Source: Panopea generosa
Taxonomy: Eukaryota; Mollusca; Bivalvia; Adapedonta; Hiatellidae
Assembly: GCA_029582155.1 (NCBI GenBank)
Contig: CM055907.1
Location: 12,122,133 to 12,186,132 of the forward strand
Length of the DNA stretch: 64,000 bases
Reading direction: 5' to 3'
A program made the position numbers and the translations under genes. Positions 12,601-24,110 of the stretch are shown piece by piece. The notes beneath the pieces are model-generated. The model saw only the letters and a program-made list of their open reading frames with translations. It had not been told where the DNA came from and made no database searches. Position 1 is the first letter of the stretch. Each line of letters starts with the position of its first letter.

Positions 12601-15600
12601 CAAACTCATTTCATTTTTACGGGTACAGCATGTCAATCACTGTTAACCATGAGATTATTGTTGTCAACGTAATACGATACACTACATCTGTCAGGCAGAA
12701 TTGAACAAAACCTTGTTACATAGAATTAATTATTCATTATGGTACTTGCATACATCACATATCATTTTGGTAATGCTTAAAAGCATTTTAAATGCATTTA
12801 AGAGACCGGGGAATAATCAAAACAATGTTGTCGTCGTAACTTTTTTTCGAAAACTGACCGTGTGTACATTGTCGTCCGCCATATATCGAGTTGATTCCTC
12901 AACCTTCTTTCTCGCTGCCAGCCATAGAACTGACTGGTATTGGTGTCGTAAACAGACTCAAGGTTTTTTAAAAGGTTACGTACGCGAATAACTTGGTAAT
13001 TTTTTCATTATGCTCAGATACTGTGACGTAACAAAAGAGGACACGTTTCTCGTAACCAATATGTTGGCTGTATGCAATATTAAAGTGGTGGTTTCTAGAA
13101 TGCCATGCATACGTCATTTTCATAGTACAATGTCGATCACTTAAAAACAACATGTGTACGAGATCGTCGATGTCAAGGTTGTAAGCTACAACACATTTTG
13201 TCATGACATAACTCTGAGGACACGATTGGTTACGCCACATTACAGAAAAATATTAAGTCAAATTCTCATATTTACGTCGCAAATAAAAAAACAGAAGTTA
13301 ATCAATTCATATAAAGAGGAAACTGAAGTTTATTTCAAAAAAAACACAAGCTGTTTTGGTTTAGAAGATTAGAGTAATACCGTGTTTAGTGCACACACAC
13401 ACGCAAATGAGCACCATGAAACCAAGAAATTACACAATAAAATAATGATTTAAGAGAAGTTTTAAGTTGTTAAAAAAGTACCCTACATGACAATTAAGAG
13501 AATTATTTGTTTTTAAAAGGTTCTGCAAATTACTTTAAATTATTATTATATACTTCTTCAGCTTATATTAATTTATGTAGAATTTGTGTGATGTAACGCA
13601 AATTCCCGGACTCCATATTATGACTCATAAGCACTGAGCTTTCTTCGCAATTGAGCTAAAATACAGTACAAAAAGAAATGTTTCGTAACTTGCAAGTAAT
13701 TGTAATATTTCAATACTGACTTCAAATGGATATTAAGACCAATTTGAAAGGCTAAGCACATATCTGTTGTAACATCACTTTCAATTTACAATGTCAAAAA
13801 GAAAAAGATGACGGATAACGTATTACCAACAAGTTATATGTCTATCTTCTTACAACAGTGTTGCCGTGCTTCAATGGAGACGCTCACTCTGGCCAGATAC
13901 ATCCTGGAAATGTCTCTGATGGAGTACGAGTTCATCAATAAAAAAGAGTCAGAAATGGCCTCTGCAGCTCTTTGTCTGGCACTGAGGATGAAGAAGGCAG
14001 GAGACTGGGTAAGTGTTCAGGAGTGATAGAGGACAACACATGCCAGAATTGGTGGGATTCACCATATTAAATATTTTATACATATATGAGAGTGGGGAGC
14101 ATAAATGTAATAAAACAGCTCTATGGTCCAACTATATTGAACATTTTCATTTTGGGGATGTATGGTGTCATGTGTCTGGGAAAGTTAATTTATTTTTAAG
14201 GTCAGGGAATTGTGTTAAGTGTCGGGGAAAATTTGATATTTAAGCAAATGTCCAGGAAATTTGAAAATATGGGTTGAAGGTCAAAGATTAGATGAAATCA
14301 GCATCAGCTATTGATAAACTCAGTGTAAAAGGTAGCTGTTAAAATATTTAAAAAGAAAAAGGTGGTAAGGGACGGATAAAAAGGTGGATGGAGGCCAACA
14401 ATTTAATTAAAATTTTAATAAGTTTTGGGATTTAACAAAATGTAAAAAAATATGTTTGCTGTGGAGTGTGGCATTGTTAGCAAAGTTCAGAAAGTTAATG
14501 TTTGAAATAATATTGAGATTTAAGCAAAGAAAGCCGTTGGATATGAAAGGAATACCTTTTACAAAAAAAATGCACTCGTGACTCGTTATAATGCAATGTC
14601 GAGATCCATGGAATGAAACTGCAATGTACGCGGATGAATTATAAATATCCCAAGGTGCAGTGTGCTACACACACTATTGGGCAATCCGGTCAAACTACCA
14701 TAAACAAATACATGACAATGTGTGATAAATATGGCAGACCAGTGTTTGTCAGCATGAATCTATTAACCGGGTGTTGTTTATAACAATAAGAAGTCAATCT
14801 GAATTATCAGCGTGTAATTGATGCTCAAATACATGGTCACAGTTTGGAAAAACGTAACAAACTCGCATACACATAGCGATTGCTGAGATTTTGGATCAGT
14901 TATTAAACTATGTTTTTAATGAATCTGGTTGAAAATATCAATTTTAAATTTGGGACCAGGACCCGAGTGTATATAAAATAAAAGGATAGAATTGCCGAGT
15001 CACATTATTAAACTATTCAAAGCAAAAGTTATAGTGTTGGAATATGTAAGTAATGGTATTTCCATCTGCAATGAAAATTTTTACAATGTTATAGACAAAG
15101 ACCCTGGAATACTACACTGGTTACAAAGAGAGTGCATTAATGCCGATCGCAAAGAAGTTGAACACATACATACAGTCATCTCCAAAACAGCTCACCACCA
15201 TCAAGTCCAAGTACTCCCACAAGTAAGTTTTGACAACCATCTGACCACATGAATGTAGTTTCAGCTTCTATCTGTTGTACATGGTTTGTAATTACTGTCT
15301 GCATTCTGTTGTTTTGCAAAAAGGTAATAAGAATCCATCATACAGGCACTTATTTATTGATTGCGATGAAAAAACGTTTTGGTCAAATGTTGTTTCAGTA
15401 TTCAAAACTATAGGTATCTCAAATAACGTTCAAATACTTAAAAACAAATAGATCTGACGGACTATATGCACATCAACATTATTTTCTCTCTAATAGTTTT
15501 CAGTATCTACAAGGCTTATTATGCAGGTGATTGTAGACAGAAACATGAAGACACTTTTAACATTTTCAAACACAAATTTTCAATGCTACAATCTTCATAC

Positions 15601-16687
15601 AAAAACAAAACATTAAACAAAATCGGAAAATTATCAAACGATTTGTAAGTATTCAATAATAATTTTGTTTGCTTACTTTACACTTGTGAACTAAACACCC
15701 TTATATTTGTAATATATTGTTGCATATTTTTGGTAGTGCTGTTGCTTTTAAGAAACAACAAGATGGAAATGAACATATTTATTTTTTCTCAAATAGTATA
15801 ATGTGCAAGGATTACATAAATTTATGTACTGTTCTTTTATATGTAAATAATGAATTTGTGTAAATAAACTTATACAAAAATAAAGGCTGGCCTGGTGTGT
15901 AGTAGTACAAATAGAAACATAGCTTAGAAACAAACAAAAAAATCCATCATGAGTACCAATATGCTTGTGGGATAGAAAAATCTCACCCAAGGTTGTCTGG
16001 GAAAGATACCACATTTTGTTTATTGTTAATTTCAAATCTAACGACAAGATGATTTTTGTTGTCACAGAAATTGGTGTTTTAATTCTTGTATACAATATTG
16101 TATTTATGACAAAGATTTACAAAATGTCTGATTGAATAATAAGTTCTTTCCTTTAAAATGCTATTGCAAGATTGAATTCATTATTTCATAGAATCTTCCA
16201 TGCAATTAGCAGTTTAATTAAAACAGTTTTGTGAAACCCCTATTGAAGAAACGATATTATTTATATGTATTAATTGGGCCCTATAAGCTCAGTCGATAAC
16301 ACGTTTGACTGTCAATCCAGGGGTCATAGGTTCAAATCCCCGCCCGGCAACAGTCTCCATGATGATTGCTATACAACATTGTGTCTCATTACCATTTGTT
16401 TTTTCACCGTGATTCAAGTTGGAAAGTTATCAGTTACTTGTTGAGATGGGGTGTGCTCGAGTAATGGTTAACCTCTTAGGATCCCAGGAAACAGTGGTTA
16501 GGTTAACTGATCGTCTGTTAGCCCTCGATGGTATAAAAATGACGCTAAATATTCAATCATTATATGTATTAATCATGTAATACTCTGATGTTGCTCAGAT
16601 TTTAAACATTGCCTCATTTTTGTTTTTTCCAGAGTATTTTATGAAGTTGCTAAGATACCAACGTTGTGTGATGCAGATTTTATATGA
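6606..16687 (+). CDS. CCNB3: G2/mitotic-specific cyclin B3 (5' end missing), seven exons
   Basis: Cyclin B3 activates a mitotic cyclin-dependent kinase and is needed for metaphase-anaphase progress, often in meiosis. Exons join as 6606-6672, 8412-8504, 9271-9501, 11501-11656, 13859-14008, 15095-15222 and 16633-16687, giving about 293 residues to a TGA at 16685-16687. All junctions have GT/AG and are phase 0 except the last, which splits a Lys codon. The product holds a full two-fold cyclin box: MRAILVDWLVEVQENFELN, then LYLAVKLVDMY, GAAALLIASKFD, ERCPPLVEDFLYICDDAY, LSYRFLRRYAK, TLARYILEMSLMEYEF and the C-terminal IKSKYSHKVFYEV. The DERCPP-DFLYICDDAY region and the SKYSHKVFxEVAK ending fit the B3 subclass rather than A or B1/B2. 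The N-terminal destruction box lies in exons not found in the window, so the start given is only the first visible exon. Confidence 0.93.
7351..8306 (+). repeat. ~31-bp minisatellite inside a cyclin B3 intron
   Basis: About 31 tandem copies of a 30-32-bp unit built on CCATAGACTCAGCTGTCTTG followed by GTGAGGGTTCT. Most units differ at one or two bases, and length variants drop one G or T. Each unit carries a CAGCTG E-box and a GGTGAGG that resembles a splice donor. It lies between the first two visible cyclin exons and ends about 105 bp upstream of the next exon. Confidence 0.95.
8412..8504 (+). CDS. CCNB3: cyclin B3 exon, start of cyclin box
   Basis: Acceptor TTTTGTTCAG, donor GTAAAT. 31 codons, phase 0 at both ends. 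Encodes GVDDVDAENMPEVVQ and VALYVNDIFHYYKERE, the helix leading into the N-terminal cyclin fold. Confidence 0.9.
8674..8916. mobile_element. MITE-like element with ~46-bp terminal inverted repeats
   Basis: The left end GGTTGCATTTCACGAAAAAA continues into CTTACGATAAAAAT. The right end read backwards gives GGTTGCATTTCACAAAACAA then CTTACGATAAAAAT. About 46 bp match with a handful of differences. The element is 243 bp, has no coding capacity and is flanked on both sides by CAT, possibly a 3-bp target duplication. It sits in a cyclin B3 intron. Confidence 0.8.
9271..9501 (+). CDS. CCNB3: cyclin B3 exon, core of N-terminal cyclin fold
   Basis: Acceptor CTCCTTTGTAG, donor GTAACT. 77 codons, phase 0 at both ends. 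Carries the signature MRAILVDWLVEV (the Arg and Asp are the conserved cyclin-box residues that contact each other) and ELNHETLYLAVKLVD. Confidence 0.95.
10267..10503 (+). mobile_element. TTAA-flanked MITE (piggyBac-like ends), copy 1
   Basis: Starts TTAA-CCCTTTACTCCATA and ends TATGAAGTAAAGGG-TTAA, so both ends have a TTAA and CCC/GGG termini in inverted orientation, as in piggyBac-superfamily elements. Non-coding. It contains a long internal hairpin (10328-10383). Superfamily assignment rests on TTAA plus CCC ends only. Confidence 0.75.
10328..10383. repeat. Internal ~25-bp-arm hairpin in the MITE
   Basis: AACAGTGCAGGAAG plus AGTTCAGATTG pairs with CAATCTGAACAC plus TTCCTGCACTGTT across a loop of about 7 bp. 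Copy 2 at 11048-11242 has only one arm, so the second arm is an inverted duplication specific to this copy. Confidence 0.8.
11048..11242 (-). mobile_element. Same MITE family, copy 2, inverted
   Basis: Reverse-orientation copy of 10267-10503. It begins TTTA-CCCTTTACTTCATA and ends GGAGTAAAGGG-TTGA, so each flank differs from TTAA by one base. Shares GTTTTCCCGCACCAATCACA and AAAGGCGTCTATATGAAGTA (as read on the minus strand). Lies 544 bp from copy 1 in the same cyclin intron. Confidence 0.75.
11501..11656 (+). CDS. CCNB3: cyclin B3 exon, end of first and start of second cyclin fold
   Basis: Acceptor TGACTTTTAG, donor GTGTGT (non-optimal but GT). 52 codons, phase 0. Encodes ERCPPLVEDFLYICDDAY then LSYRFLRRYAK. 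Confidence 0.93.
11838..11900 (+). repeat. tRNA-like SINE head fragment
   Basis: GTGCAGTGGATAGAGCGTTGG resembles a pol III A-box region of a tRNA. No clear matching B box or tail was identified, so this is a weak SINE-fragment call. Confidence 0.35.
11980..13626. mobile_element. Candidate 1.65-kb element with ~39-bp terminal inverted repeats
   Basis: CATAATATGGAGTCCGGGAA continuing to GTTACATCAC (11982-12020) is repeated in inverted orientation at 13585-13623 with about three mismatches. The interior has no transposase frame. A second inverted pair near 12466-12515 (GTGTAACACTGGACACA against TGTGTCC and TGTTACAC) lies inside. It could be one non-autonomous element or two independent short repeats in opposite directions. 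Confidence 0.5.
13859..14008 (+). CDS. CCNB3: cyclin B3 exon, second cyclin fold
   Basis: Acceptor TTCTTACAACAG, donor GTAAGT. 50 codons, phase 0. Encodes TLTLARYILEMSLMEYEF and ESEMASAALCLALRMKK, typical of the C-terminal cyclin helices. Confidence 0.93.
15095..15222 (+). CDS. CCNB3: cyclin B3 exon, end of second cyclin fold
   Basis: Acceptor AATGTTATAG, donor GTAAGT. 42 codons plus two bases. Encodes TKTLEYYTGYKESALMPIA and QLTTIKSKYSHK. It was found by continuing the cyclin frame, because a longer overlapping open frame in another phase hides it. Confidence 0.88.
16276..16560 (+). mobile_element. tRNA-derived SINE, family 1, full-length copy
   Basis: Head: TAAGCTCAGTCGATAACACG (A box) and GGTTCAAATCCCCGCCCGG (B box), tRNA-like. 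Body: a GATGGGGTGTGCTCGAG segment and GTTAGCCCTCGATGG. Tail: ATATTCAATCATT. The same body is at 22925-23110, 26428-26763, 36268-36305, 45600-45775 and 61550-61822. Lies in the last cyclin B3 intron. Confidence 0.8.
16633..16687 (+). CDS. CCNB3: cyclin B3 terminal exon
   Basis: Acceptor GTTTTTTCCAG. The first base completes the split Lys codon, followed by VFYEVAKIPTLCDADFI and TGA at 16685-16687. The short terminal exon matches the usual end of the family. Confidence 0.9.
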
Positions 16688-17710
16688 TACAAGTCCTGAT
16701 GGAGGTCGGACAGACTTGTGTTCAACACACCAATTGTGTTCAAAATTGATTTGTCGTGTGTTCATGATTATTAGGGCTTTGATGGGACAGAATATCTAAC
16801 ATGATACCAGTGCGCTGGGTAGGAAGTACATCAGTGGTACATTTACCAGTGGATGCTCCATTTTGTTTCGAAATATTTTGTCGGAGAACTGTGTTGATTG
16901 GTTGAGTATGGAGCTGGGAAGGCTGTACATAATTAAAGATTTATTAATTTATACACTTTGCATTAGGATTATTCTTTACAACTATCCCGGAGTTATTGGA
17001 ATAATGTTCATCAAGTATTTAAGTTGAAGAATCAGACCTCAGACACAAAACTTGAATGTACCTGTGAAATTAAAATAATATCAGTTTTGAATAATGTTAG
17101 TTTGGGTAAATCTATGCAGTTTAATATGACTTTTGGCATTATTTTGTTTGGGGTTGGGGAAGAAAAGTGATATACTGTGTTTAGTTGATTAGTTTATATA
17201 CCTGTTAACCATATTAAAATATGTTTGGTTTATTTCTGCACTTATATAGAGATCAAGATTAGATATCAATTTGGCAGATAAATATTTTTCAAAATTCAAT
17301 TTTATGAACGCTTACAATCCATAAAAGTCATAATATATGCAGACGGTTAGATATATTGTCTGAGGCTGAATGTATAATTAGATTAAAAAACAATGATGAG
17401 AAGCTGAATTTTTGTTATCTTTAACTTGAATGAATATTAAGTTCAATATGGGAAGGACACCATTTGGTGTTCATATGACATACCTGACAATTGAGAATCT
17501 GTATGAAGATTGATAATTATACAATAGCTAATCATGGTCCAGCAGAGTCTTGTTATTTTTATATACAGCTTTTACACTTTACATGTTTTGAATTAAATAT
17601 TTATTTTACTAGTACATTTTAGATATTGCTAACATAATGAGTATAAGATTGGAAAGACAAAGTGACGGTATGCAAGAGAAATAAAGTTAAAATAAAGGGT
17701 ATAATTTGAA

Positions 17711-17779
17711 CCCATAGGGCATCAAGATGATATGTGTATATGAAACATGAACACACATAGCTTCTTGATGCACTATGGG
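17711..17779. repeat. Long imperfect hairpin downstream of cyclin B3
   Basis: CCCATAGGGCATCAAGA pairs with TCTTGATGCACTATGGG (one mismatch). After a 4-base internal loop, ATGTGT pairs with ACACAT, leaving a terminal loop of about 19-20 bases. The shape resembles a small-RNA precursor, but nothing shows it is processed. Confidence 0.6.
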
Positions 17780-18399
17780 CTTGAATTGTTCGTTTCAGTT
17801 AAATTTTATTTTTGTTTCGTTCAAAAAGCACTGAAGTGGTTTAGTCAAGAGTGGCGAAGTCGTCAGTGAGTTTGCCAAGTTTCATTGCTCCTGATTAAAA
17901 TTCAATTGAATTTCACTGAAACCATCAATATTCGATCCAATTGGGACAATAAGGTACCAAGTGCCTTCTTATTTTATATACATTAAGTACAGTATTGCTC
18001 TAAAGGGGCAAATTTTCTAAATTAAATGATTGAAAATTAAACACCATTTACAGACACAAAGTTACATGTGAGGCCTTGTTGGAGTAGTTGTATGGTTGGT
18101 CCTAAACACCAGTGTCCAGTTTCACTAACACCTGTATGTTAACAAACTTTTTAAAAAGTAAGATTAAACATCCAGTGTTTTCCCTCACACTTGCAAATTG
18201 CGCATCATTTGTTTCCCATATGATGACAAATTATAGAGAGATTTAAGAATTTTAAGAGTCATTTGATAAAATAGTTTGACAAAAATTCAAAATTTGATAG
18301 TCCTGGAAAACCCTGAAAGTCAAGAGAGAGAAAATGGTTACAAAATTCATTCATCATTCCACAAATGATATCATGAGAAATTCACCCAAATTCTACGCT

Positions 18400-19080
18400 G
18401 ATGTTTTCTTGTTTGCTCAAAGGACAATCTAAGGCTTGCAAAGATGAGTGAAACGGACCCCAGATCTGTTATGATTAATATATTAATGCAGTTATATGCA
18501 GACAATATTATATACATTAAACTTACTTTAATAGTATATCTGACTGATCTACTTAATAGGTGAAACTGCAATTAGACACTGGGGTTCTCATGTAGAACAC
18601 ATTTAATATAAAATATGTATATTTTTAATCAGTATTTACTATAGCTTTTAGACACTAGAATATTTTATTGAAGTTAAAAAACAACATTACAACATTTTAG
18701 CCTCCATAGGGGTTTATTTTGTTTAGTTAAGTGTAAAAAGCAACATTTCCATTCCAAATCTAGGCATTGTCCAGATAATGAAGCAGGGCCCCAGATCTTG
18801 TTATTTTACCTTCATTATTATATTATTGCAATTATATGCAAACAATATGCTATACATTATCTGAATGATCAATATAAGCCTACACTTGTTTTGTGGTTTT
18901 CATGTAAAATACTTTTAATAATTATATTTATATTATTTTTTTAAATGTATTTACTATAAAAGCTTTTAGAAACTAGAATATTTTATTGAAATTTAAAAAA
19001 AAAAGCATTAAAACATTTTAGTCTCCATGAATTTTATTTTGTATTGAGAATGTGTTTAAAGCAACATTTCCATTCCAAGC
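18400..19080 (+). repeat. Diverged tandem duplication, two ~340-bp units
   Basis: Unit 1 is about 18400-18750 and unit 2 about 18755-19080. Shared stretches in order: CCCCAGATCT, CAGTTATATGCA / CAATTATATGCA, TAGAATATTTTATTGAA, CAACATTTCCATTCCAA. AT-rich, non-coding. Confidence 0.7.
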
Positions 19081-19446
19081 TATTAAAAAAATGAGTAGCA
19101 TTTTTATTGTTAAGTGTTACGAAATTAGACTTCTGAATTAAGCTTTTTTATATCTAGTCTTAAATTTAAAAAGAGCTTATGTATAATTTCTGAGCAAATG
19201 ATTTTGATATAATGAAAATTTAATATATATTAATTACCAAAGGTTGGTATAATACATTAATTCATTGTTGTAAATGTGCAGGTCCTGCAGTTTAGTACAG
19301 AACGATGTTTCAAAACGTGTTTTTAAAAATATAAGTTCTACATTGATTCGTGAAAATGCTTTTATATATCTGCATCTAAAGTTTTCCATCTGTAATCATC
19401 CTTACCAGTATGTGGAACTTATCATTGATAAAGTACAATAAATAAA

Positions 19447-22400
19447 AACTTTGGCGTCCAAACAAAGAAAAAAGAGACAAAGAAAATAAATAATAATAGC
19501 ATTAGTTAATTAAACTTATGTGTTATACAAGTAGATGGGAAATAGAGATATGCATTCTTAAAGGTAAATTAAATGACAGAAACAAAAAAATATTGAAATA
19601 GTTTGATTGTCTTGTGTTTTCATATTAAAGAGACATTGCTATTTTTGAATGTTTTAAACAAAATTTTAATGAAAAAAATCCTTTTTTTTTAATTTTCTAG
19701 CAAGGAGTCCCCAATAATTTTTCTGTTATTAGAAGAATTTTTTTTATAATTATTTTAATCTTGCTCTTTGTAATCCATGTTGCTTTGAATGACAAAAAAT
19801 GTACACATACCTCTCCGAAGCAGTAAAAGCACAATTTAAATCCGTGCATTTATTTGGGACTAAAATTTAAATATTAACATCAAACTTGCAAAATATAATT
19901 TACTTGTGTGCGAGATAAATAAGTAATTGAAGTTGTATTATGTGCAAATGTAGTATAATGGTAAAATGCAGGGTCGAGCGGATGGTGTGTCTGCTATGTA
20001 TACATGTATGTGTTATGAATATAAATGGTACGCTGAATAAATGTAGAGAGACGTTTTGTGTTGTTACAAGTGAAAATTTGTAAAAGTTTTACATTTTCTT
20101 GCAAATGTTGTCGGCTAATGAAGCAAAATTTCTCGACTGCAGTACAAAGAATTTTCAGATAAGAAGATTCATATGCAGAAGTTATTTGGTCAATTTGCAA
20201 ATATAACTGTAAATGCATGAATGAAGTGTGTGCAAGTAATATTAACATAAATATTAACATGTTCATGTATGTTTAAAAACTGTGTGCATGGCTTGATTTT
20301 TTAAAAGTTTGTGTAAAGTCTCTAAATGTTCTATCATCAACACCTCATAAAACTTTTACATTACATTATCACACCTCACAACAATGTATATAAACAATAT
20401 GCAGGATTCATTGTACATAATATTAACATAGAGATGTTCATCTGGATACGTGGACTGTACATAGTTACAACCAACCCTTGTATAGTGAGATAGTGTGCGC
20501 ATGATATAGAGTAGTGCCAGTTTTTAAGCCCTCGTCTAGCAGCTCATTTTAGATGTTTCTTTTTCTGTTCTTCAGTTTCATGTAAAAATATGTTCACTTT
20601 CCTGTAAAACTAAGGTCGACAATGATTAGAAATGGACAAAAGATTCTTTTATGTTTTATACCAACTTGATATTGTTAAAGGATGTCGATTTTTCGGTTTT
20701 AAATTTTGGTCAAACTGGTCAAAAGAATATCAGCAAAAATTATACATGCATATTTGATGGTACGTTAAACTACATGACTCTTGGATGTATGTTCTGTTTG
20801 GAGCATTTATAATATAAATATACACATCCGCGTAGCATTAATATTGGCTAGGTTTTACGGAGTTGTGAATGTTTTAATTGACTTAGAGCAAAATGTATTT
20901 AATAAAATACTATGTTGGGATATGGATCTACATACAGTTAAGGTTGGCAACCATGTAGGGTTATTCCAGATATTTGTTGTGTAAAAAAATAGTTTCGATA
21001 TATGATTAGTTTTATACATAATCAGTTTCCATTACATGGAATATTTTTAATGCAGTTTTTCCTCCATATACAAGAGTAATTACTTTCATATAAATTTTAA
21101 GTGTCAGAAATTTCATTTGTTTTGATGGTTTCAGTAATATTAGCAGATTACAAACACTAAAATCACATTTTCTTGCCTTTTTATTTTTTAAGTTTCTTAA
21201 GGATTTAGCTCAAAATTAACCAACAAATCCTGGTCGACACAAACATTGTTGTTTTTTGTTTTTTTAATCTTAAAAACATCAAAATAATTTTGGTTTTTAA
21301 AATTCTGTAAATTTTGAATAATAAATATATATTATAAATTCTGATGGAAATTTCGTTTTATTTAGTTTGCATAATCTCCAATATGACTGCTGTAAGCTAG
21401 TTTTTTTGAGGCGGGTGAAAGTAAAAAGGTTTTGTTTTTTTAAGCTAAATAACAAAAAGTTAAAGTGACACTAAATATTCAATTTTAAAAAATATTTAAT
21501 AATATAATATAAAAGGTACCTAAAACATCATTGTCTCAAACATCTTCAATCTTTAAAAACAGGTTTGTTTGGTTTTTTTTCAGCTGTTGATTCTAATGTG
21601 AACCTTATTTTAGTTTTTAAAGGGAATATGTCAGGATTTTTTAAAATTTCAAAAATGGCTAAAACATTTTTTCCCCAATATATTATGCCTGTGTCTACTT
21701 ACTGACACCAATTTGCCTAAAGGGTATTTAGTTATACATACTAAAAAAATATATTTAAAAGTGCTTTCCAAAACATTCGGATTGTATTTATTAATGGTAT
21801 TATGAGATGCTTTTTATTCATTTTGGAATTTTTTAATTTTTTTTTTAGACATTTATACCATTTTTCCAGAAATGCTCCCTTTAAATATATATTTTTGATC
21901 TACATGTTCTATAAACCCATTTATCATCTTTTCTTTCCATTTAAGTCAACTCTACCTATCCGTTTCTGTCCTTCTCTATCCCTTTACCATTACAGTCTTC
22001 ATCATTATGTATTTATGACATAGTTTTGTTGTAAAATAAATTTGATTTTAAAATATCTAAAGCTTTGTTGTGTGTTTTTCTCATGGGAATGTGTATTTAA
22101 CTGTAATTCATTCTGACACTGAACAGGTCATTCATTTGTATATGAGGGTCCTCTGTGGGCAAGTGATCCAAAATGTTGCCCCAAGAAATCTCACCAATAA
22201 GTCATGGGATTGGTCCAAACACTTTTTGTGAGAAAATTGGCAAAGTAACTTGATGAAGGATTGTGGTTCTTCTCAGATTTATGTACAGCATATGCACACT
22301 GAAAGTTAAAAGAAAGTATACATTTTGGTTTTTAAGATTTCATTATTGGCTAAGTTTATTCATGTGATGGAAAATGAACTGATTTTTTCTTATTATTTTG

Positions 22401-22924
22401 CTTTGAAATGAGTTAAATGTTTGTTTTTTGATTCAACAATATGATGAAATATAACTATACAAAATTTATATGCAATACTATTATTTTCCTTGACCTGTCG
22501 GCGTTTATAGATATGTATACTTTCTTTTTCCTTTCACTGTATATATTGTGTTTTCCCCCCACCCCTACAAAGAAAACTAAATTGCCATATTTGGACTATT
22601 AACTTGTAATGTGTGGTGATATATGCCGAGCAGTTACTACCAAAAGAGCATTAACTTATAAAATTAGCTATAAAATAATTACTGTGCAGTGTGGTATGTG
22701 TGGTCACCTACCAACAAATAAGCAATTAAACCTGGCCTTTCAACAACTCTTGTTAATGTTTACAAATGCAGGGAGATTTTGATTGGATTTTAACAAAAAT
22801 GCTCTTGAGCTGTTAACAACAGTAGCCATTTTCATTTGCCTGTTCAGAATGCTTCTGTAGCTAGAGGAAGTCTTTGATCATTTCATTTGACCATCTTCTG
22901 ACCGTAAAAGCTCTTATGTCTCTC
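19447..22924. other. Non-coding AT-rich stretch
   Basis: No gene, splice-linked exon or clear mobile element recognised on either strand. Open frames here are short and AT-driven. Confidence 0.5.
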
Positions 22925-23110
22925 AACATGGTTGATATACAACATTGCGTCTCATTATCATTCATCTCTTGCCGCTGATTCAAGTTGCTTGCGGAGATGG
23001 GGTGTGCTCGAGTTGTGGTTAACCTTCCAGGATTCAAGGAAAGATTGGTTAGGTTAACTGACAGTCTGTTAGCCCTAAATGATATAAAAGTGACTAAATA
23101 TTCAATCAAT
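22925..23110 (+). mobile_element. SINE family 1, 5'-truncated copy
   Basis: Starts within the body (GTTGATATACAACATTGCG), includes GAGATGGGGTGTGCTCGAG and GTTAGCCCTAAATGATATAA and ends in ATATTCAATCAATC. The tRNA head is missing. Confidence 0.75.
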
Positions 23111-23489
23111 CGAGTCTCTTCCAGTGGGACAGTAGCATTTTCGGGAGAATAAATCTTCACACTAAAAGTGCATAAAAATGGCAGGCAATGATGAAACTCG
23201 AGTAAATAAAGAAATGTATAATGTATGGATATGTATATTTGCTAAAAAAACATTAGTTTACAAAAGCAAAAGTTTTTTTCTTTGTTTAATGTAAAATTGT
23301 ACGTTAATGATTTGAAAGGTGCTGTTAACAAGACAACCATCAAACTGGGCTCAGTGCTGGTTAAATTTAATTTGATTACCTAATGGAAAATTATTTTTGT
23401 TTGTTAGCTCGATTATTCGTAGAATATGGGTGGAGTGGCTTTTGTGCTTGCCCCGGCGTCGGCGTTGGTATTTCAGGTTAAAGGTTTTT

Positions 23490-24110
23490 ATCATGTAAGA
23501 TATCTCTGCAACCACTCGTTCAATATGAATGAAACTTCATATGTGTTTTTGACATCGTCAATGGAAGACACAAGGACCAGAATCATAACTCTGTGTTTCC
23601 TTTTGGCAGAGTTATGGCCCTTTTTGTACTTAATTTTTTTATGTATTAGTTTTTTTATTAGGTTAGCTATCTATGCAACCACTCATTGATATGAATGAAC
23701 GTTTAGCAACATCAATGGAACACACAGGCAAGAACCATAACTGGGTTGCATTTTGGCACAGTTATGGCCCTTTTTGGACTTAATTTTTCAGGTTGAAGTT
23801 TTTAAACAGGTAAGAGATCTCTGCAACCACTTATTGGTATGAATGAACCTTCACGTGTGTTCAGCATCATGAGCAGAATGAACAAGGATAAGAACCATAA
23901 CTCTGTGTTGCATTTTGGCAGAATAATGGCCATTTTAGACTTAAAAAATTTGTTTTTTAGCAGGCATATATTTCATCAACCTAGCGTTGGATATGAATGA
24001 AACTTAAGATGTGTGTTCAGTATCGGCAATGGAACGCACAGAGACAATAACCAAAACTCTGGGTTTCCTTTTTACAGAGTTATGGCCCTTTTAGACATAG
24101 AAATTTAGTT
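23490..24110 (+). repeat. Degenerate ~150-bp tandem repeat, about four units
   Basis: Each unit runs CTCTGCAACCACT ... ATGAATGAAACTT ... CATAACTCTGTG ... AGTTATGGCCCTTTT. Units begin near 23500, 23660, 23815 and 23960. I associate GTTATGGCCCTTTT fragments with bivalve genomes. The 88-residue open frame at 23426-23689 is a by-product. Confidence 0.65.

Larger units (their letters stand above)
16688..19446 (+). other. Probable cyclin B3 3' UTR / downstream non-coding region
   Basis: Follows the cyclin stop directly. AATAAA signals occur at 17680-17685, 17691-17696 and 19437-19442; which one is used cannot be told. No other gene seen. Contains a hairpin at 17711-17779 and a diverged tandem duplication (18400-19080). 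Confidence 0.4.

Noticed and set aside
14992-15252. 86-codon frame as coding exon
   Set aside because: Wrong phase; the real cyclin exon is 15095-15222 in another frame.
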